Shown in pieces: positions 1 to 8,547 of a stretch of DNA of 42,886 nt (position 1 is its first letter; every line of letters begins with the position of its first letter). Origin of the DNA: Variovorax soli NBRC 106424 (lineage in GTDB: Bacteria; Pseudomonadota; Gammaproteobacteria; Burkholderiales; Burkholderiaceae_C); the NCBI RefSeq assembly GCF_001591385.1, contig NZ_BCUU01000041.1, positions 1 to 42,886 on the forward strand, given 5' to 3'. Made by a program: the position numbers and the translations under genes. Under the pieces are notes generated by a model. That model was not told the DNA's origin. It ran no database searches and was given only the letters and a program-made list of their open reading frames with translations.

Positions 1-321
1 GCCGGTCACCGCCACCGCCACCTGCGCACGCGAGCGGGCCACGGCGCCCGCGGCCATGGCGCGGGCCACCGGCTCGCTCACGGCGCCGTGGGCGGCGATG
101 AGCGCCGCATCCACGCCCAGCAGGTCGGTCTTGGCCTCATTGGAATAGGTGACGAAGCCGCGCTCGAACCAGTCGCTGGAGCCGGCCAGGTCGGTGCAGG
201 CGCCGGCGATCAGGCCGCCGGTGCAGCTTTCGGCGGTGGCCATCATCCATTGCTGGCTGCGCAGCAGTTCGGCCAGCAGGGCCACGAGTGCGGGGGTGTC
301 CATCGCGTCGATGCCTTTCAT
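1..321 (-). CDS. CinA C-terminal / PncC-type nicotinamide-nucleotide amidohydrolase (partial, 3' end outside window)
   Basis: The 107 visible residues begin MKGIDAMD and match the start of the CinA C-terminal domain family, including the signature AESCTGG at about residues 30-36 and the YSNEAK-x-xLLGV stretch that follows. Family members (PncC in E. coli) deamidate nicotinamide mononucleotide to nicotinate mononucleotide in NAD recycling; older annotations call them competence/damage-inducible proteins. No N-terminal MoaB-like CinA domain precedes it, so this is the short stand-alone form, expected to be about 160-170 residues. The gene runs off the left edge. It lies 13 bases downstream of pgpA on the same strand, so the two are probably cotranscribed. 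A second in-frame ATG six codons in (M7) is an alternative start. Confidence 0.9.
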   Translation of the reverse strand, partial: MKGIDAMDTPALVALLAELLRSQQWMMATAESCTGGLIAGACTDLAGSSDWFERGFVTYSNEAKTDLLGVDAALIAAHGAVSEPVARAMAAGAVARSRAQVAVAVTG

Positions 322-334
322 CGGGCGGATTCCA

Positions 335-922
335 TCATCCGAAGACGAAGCGCCACAGCGCAATGACCAGCAGCGTGCAGAAGGCCGCCACCAGGTCGTC
401 GAAGAGGATGCCGAAGCCCGCGGCACTCCAGCGCAATTGGCCGGGCGCGGCGCCCTTCTGCTTGAACAGGGCATCGGCCCAGCCCACGGGGCCGGGCTTG
501 GCCGCGTCGAAGTAGCGGAACAGGCCGAAGGCGATCAGCTGGGCCAGCAGCCCGGCGGGCGTGACGAGCCACAGCACGATCCAGAAGGCGACGACTTCGT
601 CCCACACGATGCTGCCGGGGTCGGCCACGCGCATATTGCGCGCGGTGACGGTGCTGGCCCACCAGCCGATGGGCACGGAAGCCAGGATGACCCAGCCGAT
701 GGTGGCGGCGGAAAGCCAGCGCTGCATGACCAGGAAGGCGACCCAGGCCCAGAGCGTGCCCACGGTGCCGGGCGCCAGCCGCGACAGGCCCGAGCCGAAG
801 CCCAGCGCGATGAAGTGCGCGGGGTGCGAGAGCATGAACCTGGCCGTGGGGCGTGCAATGGGGGCCTGGGCTTCTTCGGGCCCTGGCGTGGCAGATGACA
901 TGAGCGGAGCTGTTTCGGGCAT
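335..922 (-). CDS. pgpA: Phosphatidylglycerophosphatase A
   Basis: This 195-residue membrane protein fits the PgpA family, which dephosphorylates phosphatidylglycerol phosphate to phosphatidylglycerol at the inner membrane. Visible hallmarks are [15 protein letters not shown] near residue 45, the acidic WDEVVAFW motif near residue 107 and the C-terminal FDDLVAAFC motif, both of which carry the metal-binding aspartates of the family. About four hydrophobic segments are seen. The length is slightly above the usual 165-175 because of a hydrophilic N-terminus of about 30 residues; an in-frame ATG at position 901 is an alternative start, and neither has a clear ribosome binding site. It sits between ligD (54 bases upstream) and the CinA-like gene (13 bases downstream), all on the minus strand. 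Confidence 0.93.
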   Translation of the reverse strand: MPETAPLMSSATPGPEEAQAPIARPTARFMLSHPAHFIALGFGSGLSRLAPGTVGTLWAWVAFLVMQRWLSAATIGWVILASVPIGWWASTVTARNMRVADPGSIVWDEVVAFWIVLWLVTPAGLLAQLIAFGLFRYFDAAKPGPVGWADALFKQKGAAPGQLRWSAAGFGILFDDLVAAFCTLLVIALWRFVFG

Positions 923-976
923 CGGGTGTCGATGGTACCGGGGCCGGCCTGCCGCGCCCCGGCCATCGAAACGGAG

Positions 977-3535
977 CTACCCGCCCAGCCTGCGCATCGC
1001 CGCGCCCAGCGCCACGCGCGCGCGCTCCATCTCGACCCACGGCCCGTTGCCCACCGGTATGCGCTCTTCCACGTTGGCGAGCGTCCAGTGTGCGCCGCTT
1101 TGAAGCTTGGGCAACTCGTCCCATTCCACCGGCACCGACACGCCCATGCCCGGGCGCGCGCGCGCGGACCATGCGGACGCCGTCGTCGCCCCGAAGCCGT
1201 TGCGCAGGTAGTCGACGAAGATCCTGCCCACGCGGTTCTTCGGACCGCTCTTGGCCACGAAGCGCGCTGGAATGGTCTGGGCCAGGTGCTCCACCACCGC
1301 GCGCGAGAAATCCTTCACCTCGTCCCAGCCGTAGTGCCGCTTGATCGGCACGATCACATGCAGTCCCTTGCCGCCGCTGGTTTTCAGGAAGGCCGGCAGG
1401 CCCAGTTCGTCGAGCAGGGCGCGCATCAGCAGGGCCGCCTCCTGCACGCGCGGCCAGCCCACGCCCTCGCCCGGGTCCAGGTCGAAGCAGATGCGGTCGG
1501 GCTTGGCAATGGCGTTCGAGGTCGCATTCCAGGTGTGGAATTCCACCGTGTTCATCTGCGCCGCCGACGCCAGCGCGGTGGCGGTGTCGACCTGCAGCAG
1601 GGGCTCGTGGTCGCGGTCCAGTTCGGGCGGCAGCAGCGTCATCCCGGCGATCTCCCGCTTTTGCGCGTGCTTCTGGAAGAACAGTTCGCCGCCCACGCCC
1701 TCCGGCGCGCGCACCAGCGACACGGGCCGGCCCTTCAGGTGCGGCAGCATGAGCGGCGCAATGCGCTGGTAATAGGCCACCAGCTCGCCCTTGGTGGTGC
1801 CGCTCGCCTTGTCGATGACGCGCTCGGCATGCGTGACCCGCACGCGCGGCGTGGCCGGCGCTTCCTGCTCGGCCGAGCCCGTCTTTGTCGTCGAAGTGGC
1901 GTTGTTCTTCCTGCCCGAAGCCGCCTTGGTGCCCGGCGCCTGCTTCGCCTCCTCGCGCCCGATCTGCCGCGCCGGCTTGTCGATGCGCAGGCCCTGGAAC
2001 ACCGAGTGGCGTATGCGCCCGTCGCGCGTCCATTCGCCGAAGGACACCTCGGCCACGAGGGTGGGCTTGAGCCACTGCGCCACCTTCACGCTGGAAGGCA
2101 CCGGGCCGGCAAAGGGCGATGCCTTGGCGGCCACGGCATCCATCCGCTCCTTCAGGTCGGCCAGCAGCGCTTCGTCGAAGCCCGTGCCCACGTTGCCGCA
2201 GTACTGCAGCTTGCCCGCCTCGTCGTGCACGCCGAGCAAGAGAGAGCCGAAGCCGGTGCGCGAGCCGCCGGGTGCGGTGTAGCCGCCGATCACGAACTCC
2301 TGCCGCAAGCCGCTCTTGAGCTTGACCCAATGCGGCGAGCGGCGCGACACATAGGCTGAGTCGCGCTTCTTGCCGACGATGCCCTCGAAGCCCAGGCGGG
2401 TGGCGGCAGCCAGGAGATCGCGCGGCGATGCATCGAAGGTCTCGCTCACCCGCAGCTGCGGCGGCGAGTTCTCGTCCACCAGTCCGCGCAGCAGCACCGT
2501 GCGCTCCTCGAAGGGAATCTCGCGCAGGTCGTGGCCGTCAAAAAACGGCAGGTCGAACATCCAGTAGGCGATCTTCGAGGTGGTGCTGCGCTCGAAGGCG
2601 TTCTGCAGCGCCTGGAAGTCCGGCGCACCGTTGTCGCCTTCCACCACGATCTCACCGTCGATCCAGGCCGAACGCAGGTTCAGCGAACGCAGGGCCTTGA
2701 CCAGTTCGGGCAGCTTGTCGCTCCAATCGTGGCCGTTGCGGGTGAAGCAGCGCACGTCCTTGCCTTCGATGCGCGCCAGCAGGCGGTAGCCGTCGTACTT
2801 GAGTTCATAGAGCCAGTCGCTGGCCGGCTGCGGCGGCGCGTTGACCAGCGTTGCCAGCTGCGGCGATAAGCTTTCAGGCAGCGCCGCCTTGGGCGGCAGC
2901 TTGGCCTTGGGGGCCGGCTTGTGCGCCGCCTTCTTCGAGCCTGTGGCCGAAGCGCTGCCGCTCTTCTTCTCCGGCAGGCCCGCCACGCTGTCGGGCATGG
3001 CCTCGAGCACGTCGTATTCGGCCTCGGGCCGCACATGCGAATCGCGCTCCTTGATCAGCAGCCAGGGCGGCTGCTTCTCGTCGCCCTTGCCCTTGATGCG
3101 CACCAGCACCCAGCGGCCCTGCAGCTTGTGGCCATAGAGGTTGAACTTCAGGTCGCCCTTGGCCAGGCCCTCGTGCGGATCGCCCACCGGCTCCCATTCG
3201 CCGCGGTCCCACAGGATGACGCGGCCGGCGCCGTAGTTGCCGGCCGGAATGGTGCCCTCGAAGCCGCCGTAGGACAGCGGATGGTCTTCCACCTGCACCG
3301 CCATGCGCTTGACCGACGGGTCGAGGCTCGGGCCCTTGGGCACCGCCCAGCTCTTGAGCGTGCCGTCCAGCTCCAGCCGGAAGTCGTAGTGCAGCCGCGT
3401 GGCGTGGTGCTTCTGGATGACGAAGGACAGGCGCGTGGCCGAAGCGCTGGCCCGCCCGCCTTCGGCCGGCTCGGGCGTGCGCGAGAAGTCACGCTTGCGG
3501 TGATAGTGGGCCAGTGCGTCGCGGGTCTTGTCCAT
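977..3535 (-). CDS. ligD: NHEJ DNA ligase D (phosphoesterase-ligase-polymerase)
   Basis: This 852-residue protein has the domain order of Pseudomonas LigD. Residues 1-190 form the 3'-phosphoesterase domain with H43, H49, D51, R53, H85 and Y89, a one-residue offset from the catalytic set known in P. aeruginosa LigD. An Ala/Lys/Pro-rich linker covers about 190-220. The ATP-dependent ligase domain follows with the nucleotidyl-lysine motif ELKYDGYR (K246) and an OB fold to about 530. A basic linker then leads to the archaeo-eukaryotic primase-type polymerase domain, with the FDLDPGE metal motif at D685/D687. It repairs double-strand breaks together with Ku, whose gene lies 30 bases upstream. A GGGAG-type ribosome binding site precedes the ATG. 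Confidence 0.97.
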   Translation of the reverse strand: MDKTRDALAHYHRKRDFSRTPEPAEGGRASASATRLSFVIQKHHATRLHYDFRLELDGTLKSWAVPKGPSLDPSVKRMAVQVEDHPLSYGGFEGTIPAGNYGAGRVILWDRGEWEPVGDPHEGLAKGDLKFNLYGHKLQGRWVLVRIKGKGDEKQPPWLLIKERDSHVRPEAEYDVLEAMPDSVAGLPEKKSGSASATGSKKAAHKPAPKAKLPPKAALPESLSPQLATLVNAPPQPASDWLYELKYDGYRLLARIEGKDVRCFTRNGHDWSDKLPELVKALRSLNLRSAWIDGEIVVEGDNGAPDFQALQNAFERSTTSKIAYWMFDLPFFDGHDLREIPFEERTVLLRGLVDENSPPQLRVSETFDASPRDLLAAATRLGFEGIVGKKRDSAYVSRRSPHWVKLKSGLRQEFVIGGYTAPGGSRTGFGSLLLGVHDEAGKLQYCGNVGTGFDEALLADLKERMDAVAAKASPFAGPVPSSVKVAQWLKPTLVAEVSFGEWTRDGRIRHSVFQGLRIDKPARQIGREEAKQAPGTKAASGRKNNATSTTKTGSAEQEAPATPRVRVTHAERVIDKASGTTKGELVAYYQRIAPLMLPHLKGRPVSLVRAPEGVGGELFFQKHAQKREIAGMTLLPPELDRDHEPLLQVDTATALASAAQMNTVEFHTWNATSNAIAKPDRICFDLDPGEGVGWPRVQEAALLMRALLDELGLPAFLKTSGGKGLHVIVPIKRHYGWDEVKDFSRAVVEHLAQTIPARFVAKSGPKNRVGRIFVDYLRNGFGATTASAWSARARPGMGVSVPVEWDELPKLQSGAHWTLANVEERIPVGNGPWVEMERARVALGAAMRRLGG

Positions 3536-3565
3536 GCGCTGCGGTGCTCCCGTGCGTGTTGAAGA

Positions 3566-4591
3566 TCAGGCGCGCTTGCGGGCCGCCTTCTTGCGGGCCG
3601 TGCCGGTGCGCTTGGACTCTGGCGCCGTCGCTTCTGCATCGGCCTCGGCCTCGGCCTTCTTTCCGCCGCCTCTTCGCAGGCTGCGCTGCAGCAGCTCGGT
3701 CAGGTCGACGATGTTGGAGGCGCCGCCCGCGCCTTCTTCCTGCGCCTCCAGCGGTTCCAGCTGCGCCACCGTCTCGGTCTTGCCGGCCTCCGCCTTGCGC
3801 TGCACCAGCTTCATGATTTCGTCGGTGAAGGAGTCGTGGTACGCCTCGGGGTCGAAGTCGGCGCGCATGTCCTCGATGAGCGCCTCGGCCATCTTCACCT
3901 CGCGCTCGCTCACGCCGGCCGCCTTGAGGCCCTCGGGCGGCAGCGGCAGGGCCTTCCAAGGGCGCAGGTCCTCGCTCCAGCGCAGCAGGTGCAGCACCAT
4001 GCCGGGCCCGGCGGGCATCAGCATCGACAGGTGCTGGCGGCTCTGGATGACGACCCGCGCGATCCCCACCTGGCCGCTGCGCTTGAGCGTTTCGCGCAGC
4101 AGCGCATAGACCTTCCCGCCCCGGTTGATGGGTGCCAGGTAATAGGGCCGGTCCAGGAACACGAGCGGGATGCTCGCGGCCGGCACGAAGCTCTCGATCT
4201 CGATGGTCTGGGTGGTGCGCGGATAGGCGTCGGCGATCTCCTTGTCGCTGAGCACCACGTACTGGCCGTCCTCGTACTCGACGCCCTTGACGATCTGCTC
4301 CTTGGTCACCTCACGCCCGGTGCGCTTGTTGATGCGCTTGTAGCCCACCGGGTCCATCGAGCGCTTGTCCAGCCAGTCGAAGTCGATGCCGTGCGGCCGG
4401 GTGGCGGTGTACAGGCCGACGGGGATGTGCACCAGGCCGAAGGTGATGGCGCCTTTCCAGAGCACGCGCGGGGCGCCCTTGGCGGCGCTCGAAGAAGCAT
4501 GCTTGCCGGCGGCAGCCTTGGTGCGCGCGGTGCCCTTGTGCGCGGTGGACGAGCGCTTGCGCGCAGTGGCTTTCTTGGCGGAAACGGCCAT
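3566..4591 (-). CDS. ku: Ku DNA end-binding protein
   Basis: The core starts at about residue 42 (VLWKGAITFGLV) and shows the typical bacterial Ku beta-barrel region (IPVGLYTAT, YKRINKRTG, GVEYEDGQYV) through about residue 300. Ku forms a homodimeric ring on broken DNA ends and recruits LigD, encoded immediately downstream. The protein is 341 residues, longer than the usual 260-300, because both ends carry basic low-complexity tails: an Ala/Lys/Ser/Thr tail of about 40 residues at the N-terminus and a Lys/Arg-rich C-terminus ending KKAARKRA. C-terminal basic tails are known in bacterial Ku; the N-terminal one is less usual. The start has a GGAGG ribosome binding site lying in the loop of a small inverted repeat. 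Confidence 0.97.
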   Translation of the reverse strand: MAVSAKKATARKRSSTAHKGTARTKAAAGKHASSSAAKGAPRVLWKGAITFGLVHIPVGLYTATRPHGIDFDWLDKRSMDPVGYKRINKRTGREVTKEQIVKGVEYEDGQYVVLSDKEIADAYPRTTQTIEIESFVPAASIPLVFLDRPYYLAPINRGGKVYALLRETLKRSGQVGIARVVIQSRQHLSMLMPAGPGMVLHLLRWSEDLRPWKALPLPPEGLKAAGVSEREVKMAEALIEDMRADFDPEAYHDSFTDEIMKLVQRKAEAGKTETVAQLEPLEAQEEGAGGASNIVDLTELLQRSLRRGGGKKAEAEADAEATAPESKRTGTARKKAARKRA

Positions 4592-4595
4592 CTGA

Positions 4596-4618
4596 AATGC
4601 ACCTCCAGACTGTGCACT
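4596..4618 (-). promoter_or_regulatory. Inverted repeat holding the ku ribosome binding site in its loop
   Basis: On the minus strand AGTGCAC and GTGCATT can form a seven-pair stem with one G-U pair around a nine-base loop that contains most of the GGAGG ribosome binding site of ku. The 3' arm ends only four bases before the ATG. A role in translation control is inference; the stem is short and may be incidental in such GC-rich DNA. Confidence 0.3.
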
Positions 4619-4684
4619 CTAAGGGCTCGGCGCCGCAAGCGCGTGTAGGAAGCGCGCGCCGCCCGCCGTGCGCGCCGGGCGCGT

Positions 4685-5689
4685 TCAGGCCAGCCGCCGC
4701 TCGCTCTCCCGGGCGAAGTAGAACCATTCGGTGCCGGGCAGGGCCTCGTCGTTGGGAAAGACGATGTAGCCGTCGTCCGGTGCCTGCACCACGCGGCCGT
4801 CGGCCCGCTGGCCGATGGGCTCGCCGCGCGCCACCGCGTCGAAGGTGGCCCAGTCGCGCACGAACTGGTCGTCGGCATGCAGGCGGTCGGTCACGCTGGC
4901 CAGGCGCAGCAGCTGCGGATGCGCGGGCGGGGTCTCGCCCGCAACGGGCGGCAGCATCTGCAGCAGCCGCAGGGCGGCCAGGATGGCCTGGTAGGCCACC
5001 TCCGGCGCGGTCGGGTCGTCGTGCTGGCCGCATTCCAGCGTCACGCCGTAGCCGCCGCGGGTGCGCATGTACTCGTTGGTGCCGCGGCCGAAGTCGATGG
5101 CGTCTTCTTCCACCGCGATGCCGGCCCGCGCGCGCTGCGCCAGGCCGGCGGCATAGATGTCGAGCCAGCCTTCCACCACACGCGGGGTGCGCAGGTGCAG
5201 GGCCAGCAGGCCTTCTTCGGCGGCGCGTGCAAAGGGCTCCAGCGTGCCGGTGTTGTCGCGCGGGCCGATCATGGCGAAGGCCTCGCCGGCGCTCTGGAAG
5301 GAATGCAGGTCCAGCAGCACCTCGTGCCGGTCCAGCAGCGGGCACAGCAGGTCGGTGATGCGCGCCTCGTAGTCGGCCGGCGCCTGGCCCTTGGCGCTCG
5401 GGCGGAAATTGCGGTTGAGGTTGCGCTCGCCCTCGCGCGTGAGCTGCCGGCGCGCCAGCGGGTTGGCCACCGGCACCAGCGTCAGCTGCCCGCGCAGCAG
5501 GGCGAGCTCGCCCGCATCGAACTGCGCCACGACGCGCTCGATGGCCAGGCTGCCGCAGGTCTCGTTGCCGTGCACGCCGCCCAGCACCATGAGGCGCGGG
5601 CCTGGCTGCAGTGCGGCAAATCCATGCACGCGCAGCATGTCGGGCAGGTGCGCCCAGCGCGACGGGTCGTTGTGTGCGGGAGAAGACAT
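4685..5689 (-). CDS. Succinylglutamate desuccinylase/aspartoacylase-family zinc hydrolase
   Basis: This 334-residue protein has the AstE/AspA fold signatures: GGVHGNETCG with zinc ligands H40 and E43, the arginine-asparagine motif RNLNRNF at 89-95, the third zinc ligand H129 in LLDLHS, and a late VTLECGQHD stretch carrying the candidate catalytic glutamate. Family members hydrolyse N-acyl amino acids such as N-succinylglutamate or N-acetylaspartate. There are no arginine succinyltransferase pathway genes (astA, B, C, D) beside it, so the substrate cannot be fixed and the name astE is not given. I chose the ATG at 5689; an upstream in-frame extension is possible but would cross the promoter region of the divergent gene and shows no family similarity. 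Confidence 0.88.
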   Translation of the reverse strand: MSSPAHNDPSRWAHLPDMLRVHGFAALQPGPRLMVLGGVHGNETCGSLAIERVVAQFDAGELALLRGQLTLVPVANPLARRQLTREGERNLNRNFRPSAKGQAPADYEARITDLLCPLLDRHEVLLDLHSFQSAGEAFAMIGPRDNTGTLEPFARAAEEGLLALHLRTPRVVEGWLDIYAAGLAQRARAGIAVEEDAIDFGRGTNEYMRTRGGYGVTLECGQHDDPTAPEVAYQAILAALRLLQMLPPVAGETPPAHPQLLRLASVTDRLHADDQFVRDWATFDAVARGEPIGQRADGRVVQAPDDGYIVFPNDEALPGTEWFYFARESERRLA

Positions 5690-5690
5690 G

Positions 5691-5714
5691 GCGGCCGATC
5701 CTACAGCCGGCCGC
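5691..5714. promoter_or_regulatory. Inverted repeat abutting the start of the AstE-like gene
   Basis: GCGGCCG (5691-5697) and CGGCCGC (5708-5714) form a perfect seven-base inverted repeat with a ten-base spacer. On the minus-strand transcript the hairpin would end one base before the ATG and its loop would contain AGGA, the only ribosome-binding-site-like sequence available. It lies in the 90-base region between two divergent genes, so an operator role is equally possible. Confidence 0.35.
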
Positions 5715-5779
5715 ACGCCGCTCCTACCCTCGCCCCGCCCGCGGCATGGGACAACAGCAACCGGCATCAAGGAAGAAAC

Positions 5780-6034
5780 ATGTCCGCAGCAACACGCAAG
5801 AAGCCCGGCGACCTGCAGGACGCCAGCGGCGGCAAGACCAAGGTCGTCCAGCACGGCAAGTCCAGGGGGCGCCTGCCGCACGAACGAGACGAGTCGTCCG
5901 ACAGCCAGCAAGGCCAGGGCGGGGAGCCGCCCGAGGTCGGCAAGCGCGCGCACGAGGATATCGAGCGCGGCCTGGTCGACACCGACCGCGGCCCGGTGAT
6001 CGAGCGCCTCGACCGCGAGAAGTACAGGCGCTAA
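5780..6034 (+). CDS. Small hydrophilic protein of unknown function (84 aa)
   Basis: The ATG at 5780 follows an AAGGAAGA ribosome binding site at a suitable distance. The product is very polar, rich in Gly, Lys, Arg, Asp, Glu and Gln, lacks hydrophobic segments, and is probably largely disordered. The C-terminal half (EVGKRAHEDIERGLVDTDRG and the tail ending EKYRR) looks like an amphipathic or charged helix and may be the conserved part. I do not recognise a named domain. It is divergent from the AstE-like gene and convergent with rpe, so it forms its own transcription unit. A stress-related or nucleic-acid-related role would be guesswork. Confidence 0.7.
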   Translation: MSAATRKKPGDLQDASGGKTKVVQHGKSRGRLPHERDESSDSQQGQGGEPPEVGKRAHEDIERGLVDTDRGPVIERLDREKYRR

Positions 6035-6069
6035 AGAAGAAAAAGAAAGCGCGGCGCGCTCAGCGCGCC
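6033..6069 (-). terminator. Intrinsic terminator of rpe overlapping its stop codon
   Basis: GGCGCGC (6053-6059) and GCGCGCC (6063-6069) form a perfect seven-pair stem whose three-base loop is the rpe stop codon itself. On the minus strand the stem is followed, after GCGC, by a pyrimidine tract read as TTTCTTTTTCTTC. This is a good Rho-independent terminator for rpe and also faces the convergent small gene ending at 6034. Confidence 0.7.
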
Positions 6070-6761
6070 AGGTTGGCCCGCATCTGGCCGATCACGGCCT
6101 TGTAATCCGGCGCATTGAAGATGGCGCTGCCGGCCACGAAGGTGTCGGCGCCGGCGCTGGCCACGCGGGCGATGTTGTCGGCCTTGATGCCACCGTCCAC
6201 TTCCAGGCGGATGTCGCGGCCGCTTTGATCGATGCGCTTGCGCGCCTGCTCGATCTTGCGCAGCGCCGAGTCGATGAAGCTCTGGCCGCCGAAACCGGGG
6301 TTGACACTCATGATGAGGATCAGGTCGATGTCGTCGATGGCCCAGTCCAGCGCCTCCAGGCCCAGGCCCGGGTTGAACACCAGGCCCGGCCTGGCGCCTG
6401 CGGCGCGAATGGCCTGGATGCTGCGGTGCGTGTGCGGCGAGGCATCCGGGTGGAAGCTGATGTAGTCGGCGCCCGCCTGCGCAAAGGCCGCGGCCAGGGC
6501 GTCCACCGGCTGGATCATCAGGTGCACGTCGATCGGCACCGCCTGGCCCTCGGGCGTCTTGGCATGCGGCTTGAGCGCCTGGCACACCATGGGGCCGAAG
6601 GTGAGGTTGGGCACGTAATGGTTGTCCATGACGTCGAAATGGATCCAGTCGGCGCCGGCGGCGATGACATCCGACACCTCCGCGCCCAGGCGCGCGAAGT
6701 CGGCCGAGAGAATGGAGGGGGCGATGCGGTACGTGGGGTGCATGGAGGTCGGGCGGGTCAT
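6060..6761 (-). CDS. rpe: Ribulose-phosphate 3-epimerase
   Basis: This 233-residue TIM-barrel enzyme interconverts D-ribulose 5-phosphate and D-xylulose 5-phosphate in the pentose phosphate pathway and Calvin cycle. It has the family motifs APSILSADF (catalytic Ser and Asp), [17 protein letters not shown] with metal ligands H41 and D43, VHLMI, NPGFGGQ (phosphate-binding loop) and LEVDGGI with the second catalytic Asp. The start at 6761 gives [16 protein letters not shown]; the in-frame ATG at 6743 is an alternative, and neither has a strong ribosome binding site. The gene is divergent from apaG (52 bases between starts) and ends within its own terminator hairpin. Confidence 0.96.
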   Translation of the reverse strand: MTRPTSMHPTYRIAPSILSADFARLGAEVSDVIAAGADWIHFDVMDNHYVPNLTFGPMVCQALKPHAKTPEGQAVPIDVHLMIQPVDALAAAFAQAGADYISFHPDASPHTHRSIQAIRAAGARPGLVFNPGLGLEALDWAIDDIDLILIMSVNPGFGGQSFIDSALRKIEQARKRIDQSGRDIRLEVDGGIKADNIARVASAGADTFVAGSAIFNAPDYKAVIGQMRANLAR

Positions 6762-6813
6762 GACTGGGGATTGTCGCAGGCCCACGGCGCGAGGTGTCCG
6801 GTAGGATGCGGGG

Positions 6814-7215
6814 ATGACTACCAGCAGCAGCACGATCGGCATCCTGGTCGAACCTCGCTACCTGCACGAGCAGTCGTCGCCTGGGGATCGGGTCTACACC
6901 TTCGCTTACACCATCACCGTGACCAACAACGGCACGGTGCCGGCCCAGCTGATTTCAAGGCACTGGGTCATCGACGACGCCGCAGGGCACCGGCAAGAGG
7001 TCAAAGGGCTGGGCGTGATCGGGCAGCAGCCGCTCATCCCGCCGGGCGAATCTTTTCGTTACACCAGCGGCTGTCGGCTGCAGGCCTCCACCGGGACGAT
7101 GCACGGCAGTTACTTCTTCGTGACGGAAAGCGGCGAGCGTTTCGACGTGCCCATTCCGATGTTCGTGCTCGACTCGAGCACGGGCGACATCCCCGCCTCG
7201 CGCGTCCTCCATTGA
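6814..7215 (+). CDS. apaG: Co2+/Mg2+ efflux protein ApaG
   Basis: The 133-residue product carries the ApaG/F-box-associated fold over nearly its whole length: [41 protein letters not shown] and GTMHGSYFF, in the standard order. ApaG is a small cytosolic protein linked to Co2+ resistance and Mg2+ homeostasis in enterobacteria; its biochemical role is not settled. It is divergent from rpe, an arrangement often seen in betaproteobacteria. A GC-rich hairpin starts directly after the stop codon, and the antiporter gene follows 66 bases later. Confidence 0.95.
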   Translation: MTTSSSTIGILVEPRYLHEQSSPGDRVYTFAYTITVTNNGTVPAQLISRHWVIDDAAGHRQEVKGLGVIGQQPLIPPGESFRYTSGCRLQASTGTMHGSYFFVTESGERFDVPIPMFVLDSSTGDIPASRVLH

Positions 7216-7234
7216 GTCCGGCCCGAGGCCGGAC
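7216..7234 (+). terminator. Perfect hairpin directly after apaG
   Basis: GTCCGGCC (7216-7223) and GGCCGGAC (7227-7234) form an eight-pair stem with a three-base CGA loop starting immediately after the apaG TGA. No T-tract follows (CTCCCTACGG), so it is either a weak terminator or an RNA 3'-end stabilising stem between apaG and the antiporter gene. Confidence 0.5.
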
Positions 7235-7281
7235 CTCCCTACGGCGCGGCGCCCAGGCGGCGCGCTGCAAGAACGATACGC

Positions 7282-8547
7282 ATGACAGCTTTCTTCAATG
7301 ATCTGTTGGGGTTCTGGTCCGAGTGGGTGCGTCCCTCGGCCGGTTTCCCCACCGTGGTCTGGTCCCTGCTGCTGGCCGCGGCCGCGGCGGCCGGGCACCT
7401 GGTGCAGCGCTACACGGGCATGCCCAAGCTGGTGGGCTACACCATCGTGGGCACGATCGCGGGCTTTTCCGGCTTCGAGGGCGCGATGTGGCCGCTGCAG
7501 GGCATTGGCCTCTTCCTTCTGGAGCTGGGCGTGGCCATCGTGCTCTTCGAGGCGGGCGGGCGCCTGCCGCTGCGCTGGTTCCGCCACAACCCGATGGTGC
7601 TGGTGCAAAGCATTCTCGAAGCCACGCTGACCTACTTCGCCGTGTTCTGGACCATGCAGTGGCTGGGCATGGCCGACGTGGTGGCGGGCCCGGTGGCGCT
7701 GATCGCGGTGGTGGCTTCGCCGGCGGTGCTCAGCCGCGTCGCCCTCGACGCCAATGCATCGGGCCCGGTGATCGAACGCGCGCTGGCCCTGGCCACGCTC
7801 AACACGCTGTACGCGCTCACGCTGGGCTATGCGCATGCGGGCCTCATGGAGCGCGCACCCGCCAGCCTTCTGCAAAAACTCTATCCGGTGGCGGTGGTGC
7901 TGGGCCTGTCGTTCGTGGTGGGCGCCCTGATGGCGCTGGCCCTGCGCTCGGCCCTGCGCGTGATGAGCCCCAGCAGCGAGAACACATCCATCTTCCTGCT
8001 GGCCATCATCGCCGCCGGCGCGGCGGTGGCGGCGCACCTGGGCGGCTCGGCGGCGCTGGCGGCGCTCATCGGCGGCGTGCTGCTCAAGCAGCTCAACCCC
8101 AAGCCCTGGACCTGGCCGCGCCAGCTGGGCACGGCCGCATCGCTGCTGACCATGCTGATGTTCGTGCTCGTCTCGATGGTGGCAGCGCAGGCCGACTGGA
8201 ACGCGCCCGTGGCCAGCACCGTGCTCATCCTGCTGGGCGTGCGCCTGCTGGCCAAGATCGCCGGCGTGGCCATCGCCAACCCGGGCAGCGGCGCCAGCTG
8301 GAAGCAGTCGCTGTGGCTGGGCGTGGCCATGTCGCCGCTGTCGGGCGTGGCGCTGCTCATCGCGTCCAACTTCGTGAGTGCGTCGCCGCTGCTGGGCAAC
8401 ATGATCACGCAGATCGCGCTGCCCGCCATTTTGCTGATGGAGGTGCTGGGCGCGGTGCTGGCCACGGTGGCCATCCATGCCGCGGGCGAGAGTTCGCAGC
8501 CCTGGCTGGCGCAGGCCTTCAACAAGAGCGGGGAGACCATCCGATGA
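7282..8547 (+). CDS. Cation:proton antiporter, CPA2/KefB-like, without RCK domain
   Basis: The 421-residue product is almost entirely hydrophobic, with about 12-13 predicted membrane segments. It begins with a segment followed by [14 protein letters not shown], has [16 protein letters not shown] (the CPA2 signature region seen in KefB/KefC-type carriers), and a second-half [16 protein letters not shown]. It would exchange K+ or Na+ for H+ at the inner membrane. Unlike E. coli KefB/KefC (about 600 residues) it ends after the membrane domain and has no C-terminal nucleotide-binding RCK domain. Its stop codon overlaps the ATG of the next gene (ATGA), so the two are translationally coupled. Confidence 0.88.
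   Translation: MTAFFNDLLGFWSEWVRPSAGFPTVVWSLLLAAAAAAGHLVQRYTGMPKLVGYTIVGTIAGFSGFEGAMWPLQGIGLFLLELGVAIVLFEAGGRLPLRWFRHNPMVLVQSILEATLTYFAVFWTMQWLGMADVVAGPVALIAVVASPAVLSRVALDANASGPVIERALALATLNTLYALTLGYAHAGLMERAPASLLQKLYPVAVVLGLSFVVGALMALALRSALRVMSPSSENTSIFLLAIIAAGAAVAAHLGGSAALAALIGGVLLKQLNPKPWTWPRQLGTAASLLTMLMFVLVSMVAAQADWNAPVASTVLILLGVRLLAKIAGVAIANPGSGASWKQSLWLGVAMSPLSGVALLIASNFVSASPLLGNMITQIALPAILLMEVLGAVLATVAIHAAGESSQPWLAQAFNKSGETIR

Noticed and set aside
5690..5953. An N-terminal extension of the AstE-like protein
   Set aside because: It would overlap the small divergent gene, which has its own ribosome binding site. Similarity to the family begins after the ATG at 5689.
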